A stretch of DNA of 28,291 nucleotides from a virus. This document shows positions 1-6,513 of the stretch, piece after piece. The first letter of the stretch is position 1, and the number at the start of each line of letters is the position of its first letter. Location: IMG/VR virus record IMGVR_UViG_3300025598_000130, positions 1 through 28,291 of that record, one strand, 5' to 3'. Position numbers and translations under genes: made by a program. Under the pieces are notes generated by a model. The model did not search any database, was not told the DNA's origin, and worked only from the letters and a program-made list of their open reading frames with translations.

Positions 1-180
1 GTAATCATGTGGACCCATGATGTTATTTTCAACGCGATATTCTGGTTCTTTTAATTTTGCCCACCGCCAAGCCATGCACTTTGGGCCTTCACACCAAATG
101 CTCATTTGATTTGGTTTATGGGGGCAGATTTTTTCTTCAGCCTCTTCAGGCGTCAAATAATGCGGATTGCCATCACTCAT
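1..180 (-). CDS. Small Cys-rich phage protein, C-terminus cut by window edge
   Basis: This leftward frame opens with ATG at 180 and runs off the left edge without a stop, giving 60 visible residues. The start overlaps the TGA of the gene upstream in an ATGA arrangement, the same coupling used by its neighbours. Seen directly: two Cys/His-containing clusters, ICPHKP (residues 18-23) and WCEGPKCMAWRW (residues 29-40). Short proteins with a CP...C..(K/R)CMAWRW pattern recur in unrelated tailed phages; the cysteines suggest a small zinc-binding fold, which is inference. No function is known to me. It is the last visible gene of the operon led by the DenV-type glycosylase. Confidence 0.75.
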   Translation of the reverse strand, partial: MSDGNPHYLTPEEAEEKICPHKPNQMSIWCEGPKCMAWRWAKLKEPEYRVENNIMGPHDY

Positions 181-446
181 TGCTTCGGCCTCCCGATATG
201 ATCCGTCATGATGATGGATGAAGGCGCTGGCGAGATCATTTTCACGAACGCATCGCAGTTTTTCTTGCGGCGCGGCGGCTCTTGCGAGTCCAAAATGGAC
301 TTCGTGAGATCGGCCAAAACATAAAGCACATCGCTGATCGGCAAATCATTCAGCGCTCTTCCGATCTTTTTCTGAACCTCAAGCAACCGTTTGTAATGCG
401 CGTGCTCGACTTCCAGCTCAGGCTGGGGCATTTTCTTCTCGGTCAT
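177..446 (-). CDS. Hypothetical phage protein, 89 aa
   Basis: I do not recognise a family. The protein is 89 residues and mostly helical-looking, with a charged N-terminal half (EVEHAHYKRLLEVQKKIG) and a hydrophobic stretch around LPISDVLYVLADLTKSIL, followed by a basic PPRRKK segment. It overlaps its upstream neighbour (ends at 443) and its downstream neighbour (starts at 180) by 4 bases each, so it is translationally coupled within the leftward operon. The Shine-Dalgarno site is weak, which fits reliance on coupling. No signal peptide or membrane segment is evident. The opposite-strand frame over the same bases is judged a shadow because it breaks the operon's packing. Confidence 0.7.
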   Translation of the reverse strand: MTEKKMPQPELEVEHAHYKRLLEVQKKIGRALNDLPISDVLYVLADLTKSILDSQEPPRRKKNCDAFVKMISPAPSSIIMTDHIGRPKQ

Positions 447-886
447 TTCTTTTTGCCTTTCTTCACGCTCGCCTTGCGCTTCGCGTTGAGCTCTTTGGCG
501 ACTTCCTTGGCTCTGGCTTCCGCCGTCCGACGAACCGTGGTCTGTTGTTTGGCCATCTCCGCATTATGAACATCAACATGCTTGAACGGCGTCCGTGGTC
601 CATCGCCGATGGAAAGCGACAACGCATTCATGAAATGTGCCGCATCGTTGATGGCTTCGAACTTTTCCTTCGGAACCAACCGCATGAGGTCTTCAATCAT
701 GTCCCGGCAGTGGATGAGCGCCATTTTGTATTCATTCACTCGCTTTTCCATTTTTTCGAGCTGATTGAACTTTTTATGGTTCGCCCGGTCGAATTCCATC
801 CAAGCCAGAACGATGCCCTCGATTTTTCTTTCGAGGGATTCAATTTGTGCGGACAAACTCCGCAGTGCGTTAGCCCTGATCGCCAT
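443..886 (-). CDS. Coiled-coil hypothetical protein with basic tail, 147 aa
   Basis: No family is recognised. Residues about 8-60 look like a coiled coil (heptad-like LRSLSAQIESLERKIEG, then NQLEKMEKRVNEYKMAL). The C-terminal 35 residues are very rich in Lys, Arg and Ala and end in KKGKKK, which suggests nucleic-acid or acidic-protein binding; that is inference. The ATG at 886 is preceded by a strong GGAGGAAG site about 6 bases upstream, which fixes the start. It overlaps the upstream gene by 17 bases and the downstream gene by 4 bases, so it belongs to the DenV-led leftward operon. Confidence 0.75.
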   Translation of the reverse strand: MAIRANALRSLSAQIESLERKIEGIVLAWMEFDRANHKKFNQLEKMEKRVNEYKMALIHCRDMIEDLMRLVPKEKFEAINDAAHFMNALSLSIGDGPRTPFKHVDVHNAEMAKQQTTVRRTAEARAKEVAKELNAKRKASVKKGKKK

Positions 887-1058
887 TGTTCACTTCCTCC
901 TTGTCCCATGACATTTTCGGCAGAGATATTTGCATTTTCTGCCCACCAACATTGAAAGTTCTGCGAATTTTCTCGACCCGCGATGCTGTTTTCAGCACCG
1001 AGAGCTTCTTTTGCCTCAGCTTTTCAGCTGCCGACACTGGTTTTTTCGGTTTCGTCAC
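870..1058 (-). CDS. Small basic hypothetical protein, 62 aa, GTG start
   Basis: A 62-residue frame starting with GTG at 1058. An AGGAG site lies seven bases before the GTG, which supports this unusual start. The N-terminal half is strongly basic (TKPKKPVSAAEKLRQKK) and the C-terminus is acidic. The start lies 35 bases inside the 3' end of the glycosylase gene, in a different frame, an overlap longer than the 4-base overlaps elsewhere in the operon. No family is recognised. It could be a nucleic-acid-associated small protein, but only composition supports that. Confidence 0.6.
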   Translation of the reverse strand: MTKPKKPVSAAEKLRQKKLSVLKTASRVEKIRRTFNVGGQKMQISLPKMSWDKEEVNNGDQG

Positions 1059-1497
1059 TCGTTTTCTCCTGTTCCAGCATTTCGTAATAGCCCACAGGCT
1101 TCCGCTTGGGCTTATTCTTCATTTCCTCGAGGCGTTCCGCGAGCCTCGCGCGGTTGGTCGCGAGAGCCTTCTCGTCCGGCTCCCAATCCCCGAACCATGA
1201 GCGGCGAATCCCCGCGAAAAGCTCATCGAACTTCACGAACTGAGGCCGCATCTTGCGCCGGAGCATCTCCTCCACCAGCGCTGTTTGCCTTTCCGCGAGC
1301 CATTTCAGCCGGGTGTAGAAAAACTTTACATGCCCCGAGCCAAGCGTATATTCGCTGAAAGAAGCGAAGTCCTTGGGCTCCAGCCCACGGGCGATGGCCT
1401 TCCGAACAAGGTTATAAACCCTTGGTAATTCATGATATTCCGCCACAAGGAACTTGTCATGAAGCTCCGACGGGGGAACGCAGTTTATTCTAGTCAT
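1024..1497 (-). CDS. denV: Pyrimidine-dimer DNA glycosylase / AP lyase, T4 endonuclease V family
   Basis: The protein cuts the N-glycosyl bond at UV-induced cyclobutane pyrimidine dimers and then the abasic site, starting excision repair. The N-terminus MTRINCVPPSEL followed by AEYHELPRV and GSGHVKFFY matches T4 endonuclease V closely. In that family Thr2, exposed after removal of Met1, is the attacking amine; Glu23 is essential and is kept here, as is Arg26, while T4 Arg22 is His. An upstream in-frame GTG at 1506 would add three residues and bury the Thr, and the AGGAGG at 1506-1511 sits 8 bases before the ATG at 1497, so 1497 is the start. At 157 residues it is about 20 longer than T4 DenV, with a Lys/Glu-rich tail. 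It leads the leftward operon. Confidence 0.93.
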   Translation of the reverse strand: MTRINCVPPSELHDKFLVAEYHELPRVYNLVRKAIARGLEPKDFASFSEYTLGSGHVKFFYTRLKWLAERQTALVEEMLRRKMRPQFVKFDELFAGIRRSWFGDWEPDEKALATNRARLAERLEEMKNKPKRKPVGYYEMLEQEKTSDETEKTSVGS

Positions 1498-1518
1498 TCT
1501 TTTCACCTCCTGAAGCTC

Positions 1519-1548
1519 ATCATGGCGGGTAAATCCGAAAAAGAAAAC
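1519..1548 (-). promoter_or_regulatory. Promoter-like element for the leftward denV operon
   Basis: Read on the minus strand, GTTTTC (1548-1543) is followed after 18 bases by CATGAT (1524-1519), which ends 21 bases before the denV start codon. The bases TCGTTTTCTTTT are identical to those of the element at 13152, and the 2111 element has the same layout. Repetition of the same box and spacing at three gene-free starts is the evidence. The hexamers are poor matches to the sigma70 consensus, so the recognising factor is uncertain. Confidence 0.5.
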
Positions 1549-1626
1549 GAATTTCTTTTGAAAAGTGAAAATAATTGCTTTTTTCCGAAATTAGGTTCAT
1601 AGTCAATTTCGAAAAAGGAGAATGCT

Positions 1627-2058
1627 ATGTTTTATGTCTACGAACACTGGGACCCGATTGAAAATAAATGTTTTTATGTTGGAAAAGGCCATGGTCCAAG
1701 AGCCATGAATTTCCATAAAGATAACAAACAATATAAAATTATTATAGAAAAGCTTAAATTATTGGGATTAAAGCCAGAAATTCGGTTTATTTATAAAAAT
1801 TTGAAAGAAAATGAGGCAATCGAAAAAGAAAAAGAACGAATTTTGCATTATGGCATCGATAATTTATGCAATTATCAACTTAATAATTCCGGAAAACGTA
1901 AATTCGTTGGCATGAAAGGCAAAAAACACGTTCCGGAAACGAAAAAGAAAATGTCAATGTCGCATTTTAATAAAAAGCATACCCTTGAAACAAAAAAGAA
2001 AATAAGCGAATCACGCAAAAAGAAACGTATTTTTGAAATGGATCGGATTGTGATCTGA
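1627..2058 (+). CDS. GIY-YIG homing endonuclease with NUMOD3 motifs
   Basis: A free-standing site-specific endonuclease of the GIY-YIG superfamily, expected to cut DNA lacking the element and so promote its own spread. The N-terminal domain (residues 1-90) shows FYVYEHWDP and CFYVGKGHGPRA, the GIY and YIG strands, with a later Glu-rich helix carrying NEAIEKEKE. The C-terminal part has two copies of a NUMOD3-like DNA-binding pattern, GMKGKKHVPETKKKMS and KKHTLETKKKISESRKK. AAGGAG lies just upstream of the ATG. The gene is far more AT- and Lys-rich than its neighbours, has its own terminator, and sits between two divergent operons, all signs of recent insertion. Confidence 0.88.
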   Translation: MFYVYEHWDPIENKCFYVGKGHGPRAMNFHKDNKQYKIIIEKLKLLGLKPEIRFIYKNLKENEAIEKEKERILHYGIDNLCNYQLNNSGKRKFVGMKGKKHVPETKKKMSMSHFNKKHTLETKKKISESRKKKRIFEMDRIVI

Positions 2059-2101
2059 ATCCGTTTTCAACCCCTAAAATTGAAAAAAGATTCAGTTTTT
2101 T
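2055..2101 (+). terminator. Intrinsic terminator of the GIY-YIG gene
   Basis: A 16-base inverted repeat (2055-2070 with 2080-2095, two internal mismatches, 9-base loop) is followed directly by six T at 2096-2101. The first arm contains the TGA stop codon of the endonuclease gene. This is a classical rho-independent layout, though the stem is AT-rich. It should isolate endonuclease transcription from the replication operon downstream. Confidence 0.75.
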
Positions 2102-2110
2102 AAAAAAACA

Positions 2111-2140
2111 GTTTTTCTTTTCTCGCGAATCAGGCAAAGC
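2111..2140 (+). promoter_or_regulatory. Promoter-like element for the rightward replication operon
   Basis: GTTTTT (2111-2116), 18 bases, then CAAAGC (2135-2140), inside the block GTTTTTCTTTTCT. It shares box and spacing with the elements at 1519-1548 (minus) and 13152-13181 (plus). It follows the terminator of the homing endonuclease and precedes the first gene of the long rightward operon by about 60 bases, the expected position for its promoter. A 17-codon frame (2157-2210) lies in this leader but has no ribosome-binding site. Confidence 0.45.
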
Positions 2141-2202
2141 TGGGCTAGCCGCAAAAATGGTTTCGGATGGTCCGTTATCTAAGTCGGCATGGAAAGAAAC
2201 TA

Positions 2203-3009
2203 ATGGTTAAGAAAACTGAAAGCACGGCGGTTGCTTCGAAATCCGCCTCCCACGTCTCCACCGAAAGCGATAATGTTGGGTTTTTCGATAAACTCAGCGG
2301 AGACGGCCTCGAAAACGTGACGGCGAAAGACCTGATCGTCCCTCGGCTCACGATCCTTCAAGGCCTGAGCCCGCAAGTCCAGCCCAAAAAGCCAGAATAC
2401 ATCAAAGGTGCGCAAGTTGGCGACATCTGCGATGTTGGCATGAATGAGGTGTTTGAACAGCCCCTCCTTTTCTTGCCTGTGCTTTTCATGAAGCAATACC
2501 TCGAGTGGGCGCCACGGGCCTCGGGAAAAGGTTTGGTCGCCATCCACAACGATGCCTCGATCTTGGACGGCGGCACGCGGAATGAATCGAACCAGATCAT
2601 TTTGCCGAACGGGAACTACATCGCCGAAACTGCTCAGTTCTTCGGTCTGAACCTCAGCGCGGGTGGTCGGCGTTCATTTTTGCCGATGACAAGCACTCAG
2701 CTGAAAAAGGCAAGGTCTTGGCTTTCGCTTTCCACTTCGGAGAAGGTGAAGCGCAAGGACGGCACCTCGTTCACGCCTCCGCTTTATTACCGCACCTATC
2801 ATATCTCGACCGTCGAAGAAAGCAATAGCAAGGGCGACTGGATCGGGTTCCGGATTGAGCGCGGCCCAACGATTGAAGAATATGCTGGCCCGGACGAGTT
2901 CGCGGATCTGGCAAAGGAAGCAATCGAATTCAAGAACTCCATCCAACGTGGCGAGCTCCGTGGCGACGTTGGAGAGAGCGATGATCACTCGTCAGAGGGG
3001 GCGATGTGA
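2203..3009 (+). CDS. Conserved phage protein, possible ssDNA-binding type, 268 aa
   Basis: The protein belongs to a phage family that I recognise by pattern: VPRLTILQGLSPQVQP (about residues 45-60), GAQVGDICDVG, LPVLFMKQYLEWAPR and GKGLVAIH. Members often sit at the start of replication operons and are sometimes annotated as single-stranded DNA-binding proteins; that function is not proven by the sequence. The C-terminus is acidic (GESDDHSSEGAM), as in many SSBs. An ATG at 2167 is in frame but lacks a ribosome site; the ATG at 2203 has GGAAAG nearby and gives a typical MVKKTEST N-terminus. It is the first gene of the rightward operon and overlaps the next by four bases. Confidence 0.75.
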   Translation: MVKKTESTAVASKSASHVSTESDNVGFFDKLSGDGLENVTAKDLIVPRLTILQGLSPQVQPKKPEYIKGAQVGDICDVGMNEVFEQPLLFLPVLFMKQYLEWAPRASGKGLVAIHNDASILDGGTRNESNQIILPNGNYIAETAQFFGLNLSAGGRRSFLPMTSTQLKKARSWLSLSTSEKVKRKDGTSFTPPLYYRTYHISTVEESNSKGDWIGFRIERGPTIEEYAGPDEFADLAKEAIEFKNSIQRGELRGDVGESDDHSSEGAM

Positions 3010-3590
3010 TCACTATGTCGGACTTTTTCGACATTGAGGAGGGGGCGGTTGCCCCCTCCGACAGCTCAACCATGCAGCGGATGATGCGTATGGCGGCTGA
3101 AGTTATTGAAACAGAGGAAACGATTGAATCGCTCGAGGAAAATCTTGCCGATTTGAAAAAGCGGCTGAACCATTTGAAGACGGTTGAGTTGCCTGACCTC
3201 ATGGCAGAAAACGGTTTGTCCTCATTCACGCATGCGGACAGCGGTCGCGAGATTGAAGTCAGCGATTTCGTGGCGGGGAGCCTGACGAAAAAGACGGATG
3301 AACGCAAGGTTGCTTTGGAATGGCTCGCGGCCAATGGTGCGGCGGACATGATAAAGTCCGAAGTCACCGTCGAGTTCGGAAAAACTGAACACAACATGGC
3401 CAAGGATCTCGCGGCGAAGCTGAAGGCGGATGGATATTTCGTGGAAGAAAGCGAAGGCATCCATGCTCAGACGTTGTTGGCGTTTGTCAGGGAAAAGCTC
3501 CGCAACGGCGAGGAAGTGCCGATCGACACGCTCGGTCTTTATGCAGGAAGAGTGGCAAAAGTGAAAGCCGCCGGAAAGCGCAGAAAATGA
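3006..3590 (+). CDS. Conserved coiled-coil phage protein, 194 aa
   Basis: Residues about 33-60 form a predicted coiled coil (ETEETIESLEENLADLKKRL). The middle part resembles a phage family with patterns ELPDLMAENGLSSF, ALEWLAANGAADMIKSEVTV and HAQTLLAFVREKL. I know no function for the family; it commonly accompanies the preceding ssDNA-binding-like protein, so a replication or recombination accessory role is plausible inference. The start is ambiguous: GTG at 3006 overlaps the previous stop as GTGA and lies 5 bases from AGGGG, while ATG at 3015 (191 aa) begins MSDFFDIEEG but is 14 bases from that site. The C-terminus is basic (KVKAAGKRRK). Confidence 0.75.
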   Translation: MITMSDFFDIEEGAVAPSDSSTMQRMMRMAAEVIETEETIESLEENLADLKKRLNHLKTVELPDLMAENGLSSFTHADSGREIEVSDFVAGSLTKKTDERKVALEWLAANGAADMIKSEVTVEFGKTEHNMAKDLAAKLKADGYFVEESEGIHAQTLLAFVREKLRNGEEVPIDTLGLYAGRVAKVKAAGKRRK

Positions 3591-3838
3591 AGGGCCGCAT
3601 AAAAATTGATGTCAATGCGGACGAGGCTGAAGAAGTTGGGCTGACGGCAGAGCATTTGAAAAATGCTGAAACCATCATAACAATTCAGCTCGTCGACACT
3701 GGCACGCATGTCGGGCTCATGTTTGGGATAAGTCCCGAAGCCTACGATCTGCCGGATGGGTTGAAGCTCAAACTGCTTCAGGGGTTGGGTGAATTGATCG
3801 ATTCAATCGTCAATGAGCCAGAGGAAACGCGCCAATGA
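3587..3838 (+). CDS. Hypothetical protein, 83 aa
   Basis: A small acidic protein with no recognised family. It begins MKGRIKIDVNADEAEEVGL and shows alternating hydrophobic residues consistent with a mixed alpha/beta fold, with a C-terminal amphipathic helix (LKLKLLQGLGELIDSIVNE). It overlaps the genes on both sides by four bases (ATGA), a strong sign that it is genuinely translated as part of the rightward operon. No Cys, membrane segment or signal peptide is apparent. Confidence 0.7.
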   Translation: MKGRIKIDVNADEAEEVGLTAEHLKNAETIITIQLVDTGTHVGLMFGISPEAYDLPDGLKLKLLQGLGELIDSIVNEPEETRQ

Positions 3839-4470
3839 ACCAGTTGAAAAAAGAGTTCACGGTCGCGTTTCAGCTTTCCTCCGTGAGCCGTTATTCACGC
3901 GACCACCTCCTGAAGCCGGAGAGCGTTTTGGAGCATGTGGGGTTTTGCATGGTTTATGGCGCTTTGTTGGCGGACAGGTTGGAGCGCTCCGGCTTCGTCA
4001 TCAACCGTGGTGAATTGTTCAAGAAGATTGCTTATCACGACATCGACGAAGCAATCCTCGGCGACATTCCCCGCACAACGAAATATTTCTCGGAAGGGCT
4101 GAGGTCGGCCATGAAGTCGGTCGAAGAAGAAACCGTTGGTCGATTGGATGGGTGGCTCCGGTCTCTCATCCGTTTGCCTTGGATGACGGCGAAGCATGGT
4201 CGGGAGGGCGAGGTCCTCCGGGTCGTGGATCTGGCGGCAGTGGTTTACAAAAACTGGACGGAGGTTGTCCTTTTGCGTAACCGTTCGTTCCTCCGGGTGT
4301 GCGTCGAAACCCAACGCTACCTCGAGGAGCTCGACCTCATGAGCATATCGCAGATGCTCCATAGTGAAATAGAAGAATTGAAACAACTGAACAAAGAAAT
4401 TCTGGATACATTCGTGCCGACTGAAGAAGACATGATGTTCATCCGGATGCAGGAGGCGAACAATGGTTAA
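3835..4470 (+). CDS. HD-domain 5'-deoxynucleotidase, YfbR-like
   Basis: The protein likely removes phosphate groups from deoxynucleotides, shaping the dNTP pool. Residues 15-140 follow E. coli YfbR: SRYSRDHLLKPESVLEHV gives the substrate-side Arg and the first metal ligand His34; AYHDIDEAILGDIPRTTKY carries His68-Asp69, Glu72 and Asp77; VVDLAAVVYKNW supplies Asp132. All HD metal ligands are therefore present. The length of 211 residues is close to YfbR (199). Phage HD enzymes of this fold also include the dATP hydrolase DatZ of Z-genome phages, so substrate specificity is open. It overlaps both neighbours and starts the nucleotide-metabolism block that ends near 6900. Confidence 0.85.
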   Translation: MNQLKKEFTVAFQLSSVSRYSRDHLLKPESVLEHVGFCMVYGALLADRLERSGFVINRGELFKKIAYHDIDEAILGDIPRTTKYFSEGLRSAMKSVEEETVGRLDGWLRSLIRLPWMTAKHGREGEVLRVVDLAAVVYKNWTEVVLLRNRSFLRVCVETQRYLEELDLMSISQMLHSEIEELKQLNKEILDTFVPTEEDMMFIRMQEANNG

Positions 4471-5560
4471 AGTTGAATGGGTCAAGGCTGAGCTGATTTC
4501 CCATGGCTCATTCGAAGACGTGAAACGTGCATGGGAAACTTCGCGTCCAGCGGACACGGACGTGGACATGAAAAAGGTCGTGTCCATGGATGTTCCGGTG
4601 AATGAATTTTTGCCGTTGCATTTTGAAATCAAAGCACCGATCCTGATCCGTGAGGTCATTTGCTCTTTCCGTAACCACAACGTCTGGGCGCGTTCATCGC
4701 GGGTCGATGATTTGCGGGTTTGGGAAGTGTGGCATGGACTCGACGGGAAGGGCGTGGCGGAGTGCCAGCGGTCGTATGATTATATGATGGTTGAAATGGA
4801 AGGCAAAGCCTCTCATCAAGATGATTTCCGTCGTCATCTCCCGTTGGCATACATGACCACGTTTTCGTTCGCGATGAACTTCCGTGATTTCGTGAAGTTC
4901 ATCCTTGCGCTCCGGAGGGAAAAGCTGAAGCTGTTCGATGAAGTCGCGGATGAATTGCTCAATGCTGTTTGGCGCAAAAATTATATCATTCATGAATGGG
5001 CAACCCTTGCCTCGAATGAAAAGTGGTACAAGGCCGGGCCGCTGAACCCATTGCCCTTGAACCATGCACCTTCAGGCCGGATCGGGGATTTCATCTACAT
5101 TGAATCCACCATCAGCTTCAACCTCCGTGCTCAGCTGATCCGTCACAGGGCATTGCAGGTGAAAGATACACTCTGGATTTATTTCACGCCGGACAAAATG
5201 ACGTTCACCATGGCGCATAGCCTGACGGCGCAAATCATGATGCCTATCGACTTCGCCGAAGACCTTGTGCGCAAGCGGTCATGCTGGATTGCGCAGACGG
5301 ATCTTTGGGAGCCGATCGTTTCTCAGCTCCTGACCATCCTCGGCAAAGACAAAATTATGTTGCCTTGCGATGACGGAAAATGCCGTTTCATTCGCGACAA
5401 TGATTTGAGGAAAGCGGGCCATGATCCATCGCCCCCTTGCCCAGTGCTCGCGAAGATTGAAAAGGAAAAGATGCTCCCGGCCCACGCCGAAGAAGCAAAA
5501 ACTTATGCCGCTCGTCGGCCCCACACTGACTTTTGGATGAAGGTGATTGAAAATGTCTAA
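4463..5560 (+). CDS. ThyX-like protein with two tandem ThyX-type repeats
   Basis: ThyX enzymes methylate dUMP to dTMP with FAD. This 365-residue protein appears to hold two ThyX-like units. Repeat 1 (about 51-175) has LHFEIKAPILIREVICSFRN, then WARSSR and LALRREKLKLFDEV, paralleling the ThyX FAD motif and the later substrate-binding Arg. Repeat 2 (about 215-292) has SFNLRAQLIRHRALQVKD, then RKRSCWIAQTDLWEPIV. Neither keeps the full RHRxxSxNxxSxR signature: repeat 2 keeps RHR but not the serines; repeat 1 keeps SSR but not RHR. Canonical ThyX is about 220-250 residues and works as a tetramer. AGGAGG precedes the ATG at 4463. It could be a pseudo-symmetric or altered-specificity enzyme, or inactive. 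Confidence 0.75.
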   Translation: MVKVEWVKAELISHGSFEDVKRAWETSRPADTDVDMKKVVSMDVPVNEFLPLHFEIKAPILIREVICSFRNHNVWARSSRVDDLRVWEVWHGLDGKGVAECQRSYDYMMVEMEGKASHQDDFRRHLPLAYMTTFSFAMNFRDFVKFILALRREKLKLFDEVADELLNAVWRKNYIIHEWATLASNEKWYKAGPLNPLPLNHAPSGRIGDFIYIESTISFNLRAQLIRHRALQVKDTLWIYFTPDKMTFTMAHSLTAQIMMPIDFAEDLVRKRSCWIAQTDLWEPIVSQLLTILGKDKIMLPCDDGKCRFIRDNDLRKAGHDPSPPCPVLAKIEKEKMLPAHAEEAKTYAARRPHTDFWMKVIENV

Positions 5561-6050
5561 GATAGAATACGATTACGATATTTACCTCGCTGGTCCTTTT
5601 TTCAATGACGAGCAAAAAGCACGCATGGACAATGTTAAAAACATGCTCGTTGAATTGGGATACGTTGTGGCAGATCCCCGAGAGCTCGGGCCAGTCATCG
5701 TTGACTCCGCGCCGGAAGCCAAAACCCCTGCGTTCTTCAAAGGGATTTTTGACGGCAACATTCAAGCAATGGATAAATCTTTCATGGTGCTTGCCTCGTT
5801 GGATGACAAAGACATCGGCACTGCTTTTGAGTTGGGACATATGTATGCTTCGCTGAAGTTCGTCACTTCATTCGCCTTCGGCGGTGGGAAAACAAATGTC
5901 ATGCTTGGCCAAGCCGTAGATCAGCATTTCACCTCGCCGGAAGAGTTGCGGGAGTTTTTCCTGAAATATCGCAGGGTTCTTTTCCAGCGCGACGATATGG
6001 CGATTATTGATTTGTTCGAAAAATCCAAAAAGGCCGAGGCCGATGAATAA
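5553..6050 (+). CDS. Nucleoside 2-deoxyribosyltransferase family protein
   Basis: Enzymes of this family move 2-deoxyribose between bases or hydrolyse deoxynucleoside monophosphates through a covalent glutamyl-sugar intermediate. The protein shows the N-terminal IYLAGPFF (10-17), GIFDGNIQAMDKSFMVLASLD (65-84) and DIGTAFELGHMYAS (87-100), where Glu93 is the expected nucleophile. The length of 165 residues is normal. An in-frame TTG at 5547 would add two residues, but AAGGTGA is correctly spaced for ATG at 5553. It overlaps the ThyX-like gene by eight bases. Substrate, free base or nucleotide, cannot be told from sequence. Confidence 0.88.
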   Translation: MSKIEYDYDIYLAGPFFNDEQKARMDNVKNMLVELGYVVADPRELGPVIVDSAPEAKTPAFFKGIFDGNIQAMDKSFMVLASLDDKDIGTAFELGHMYASLKFVTSFAFGGGKTNVMLGQAVDQHFTSPEELREFFLKYRRVLFQRDDMAIIDLFEKSKKAEADE

Positions 6051-6510
6051 TCATCCGGGAAAAAACCGTTGCATTGTGTTCGACATTGACGGAACGATTT
6101 CGGACGCAACGCATCGGCTTCAATTCGCATACATGAAAGAGTGGGACAAGTTCAATGAGCTTGCCTCGCAAGATCCGGTCATTGTGAAACTGGCGGACTT
6201 TATGCGCTCGATAAATTGGATGACGAATGTTATCCTTTTCACCGGGCGCAGTGAAAAATATCGCTACATCACACTCGACTGGTTGAAAGATGCAGAGCTC
6301 GATGCGTCTTTCGAAGAGTTACTCATGCGTCCGGACAATGATTTCCGTCCGGACCATGAAGTGAAAATCGAACTGCTCGAAAAGCGGTTCGGTGGAAAAG
6401 AAGGGGTTATGAGAAGCGTCTGGTTTGTGGTCGATGACCGCGACCAAGTCGTCGAAGCCCTGAGAAACTATGGACTGACTGTTCTTCAACCCGCCAATGG
6501 AGGTTATTAA
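6043..6510 (+). CDS. HAD-superfamily phosphatase, polynucleotide kinase 3'-phosphatase-like
   Basis: The protein resembles the C-terminal phosphatase domain of T4 polynucleotide kinase without its kinase domain. Motif I is VFDIDGT with Asp14 (nucleophile) and Asp16; motif II is FTGR (66-69); motif III is Lys108; motif IV is VDDRDQVVEALRNYG with Asp131-Asp132, very like T4 IDDRTQVVEMWRRIG. It could remove 3' phosphates from nucleic-acid ends or act on nucleotides; the location in a nucleotide cassette favours the latter slightly. ATG at 6043 overlaps the previous stop and follows a GAGG site; the longer in-frame reading from 6007 lacks support. An SD-rich GGAGG at its 3' end serves the next gene. 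Confidence 0.85.
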   Translation: MNNHPGKNRCIVFDIDGTISDATHRLQFAYMKEWDKFNELASQDPVIVKLADFMRSINWMTNVILFTGRSEKYRYITLDWLKDAELDASFEELLMRPDNDFRPDHEVKIELLEKRFGGKEGVMRSVWFVVDDRDQVVEALRNYGLTVLQPANGGY

Positions 6511-6513
6511 ACT

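Noticed and set aside
2157-2210. A 17-codon frame (MVSDGPLSKSAW...) whose stop overlaps the start at 2203
   Set aside because: Attractive as a leader peptide for translational coupling, but it has no Shine-Dalgarno site and no distinguishing codon pattern, so it is likely chance.
3835-4470. Idea that the HD protein marks a Z-genome (2-aminoadenine) phage like those with DatZ
   Set aside because: PurZ and a DpoZ-type polymerase are absent from the window; the polymerase is C-family. The HD protein fits YfbR as well, so the claim is not supported.
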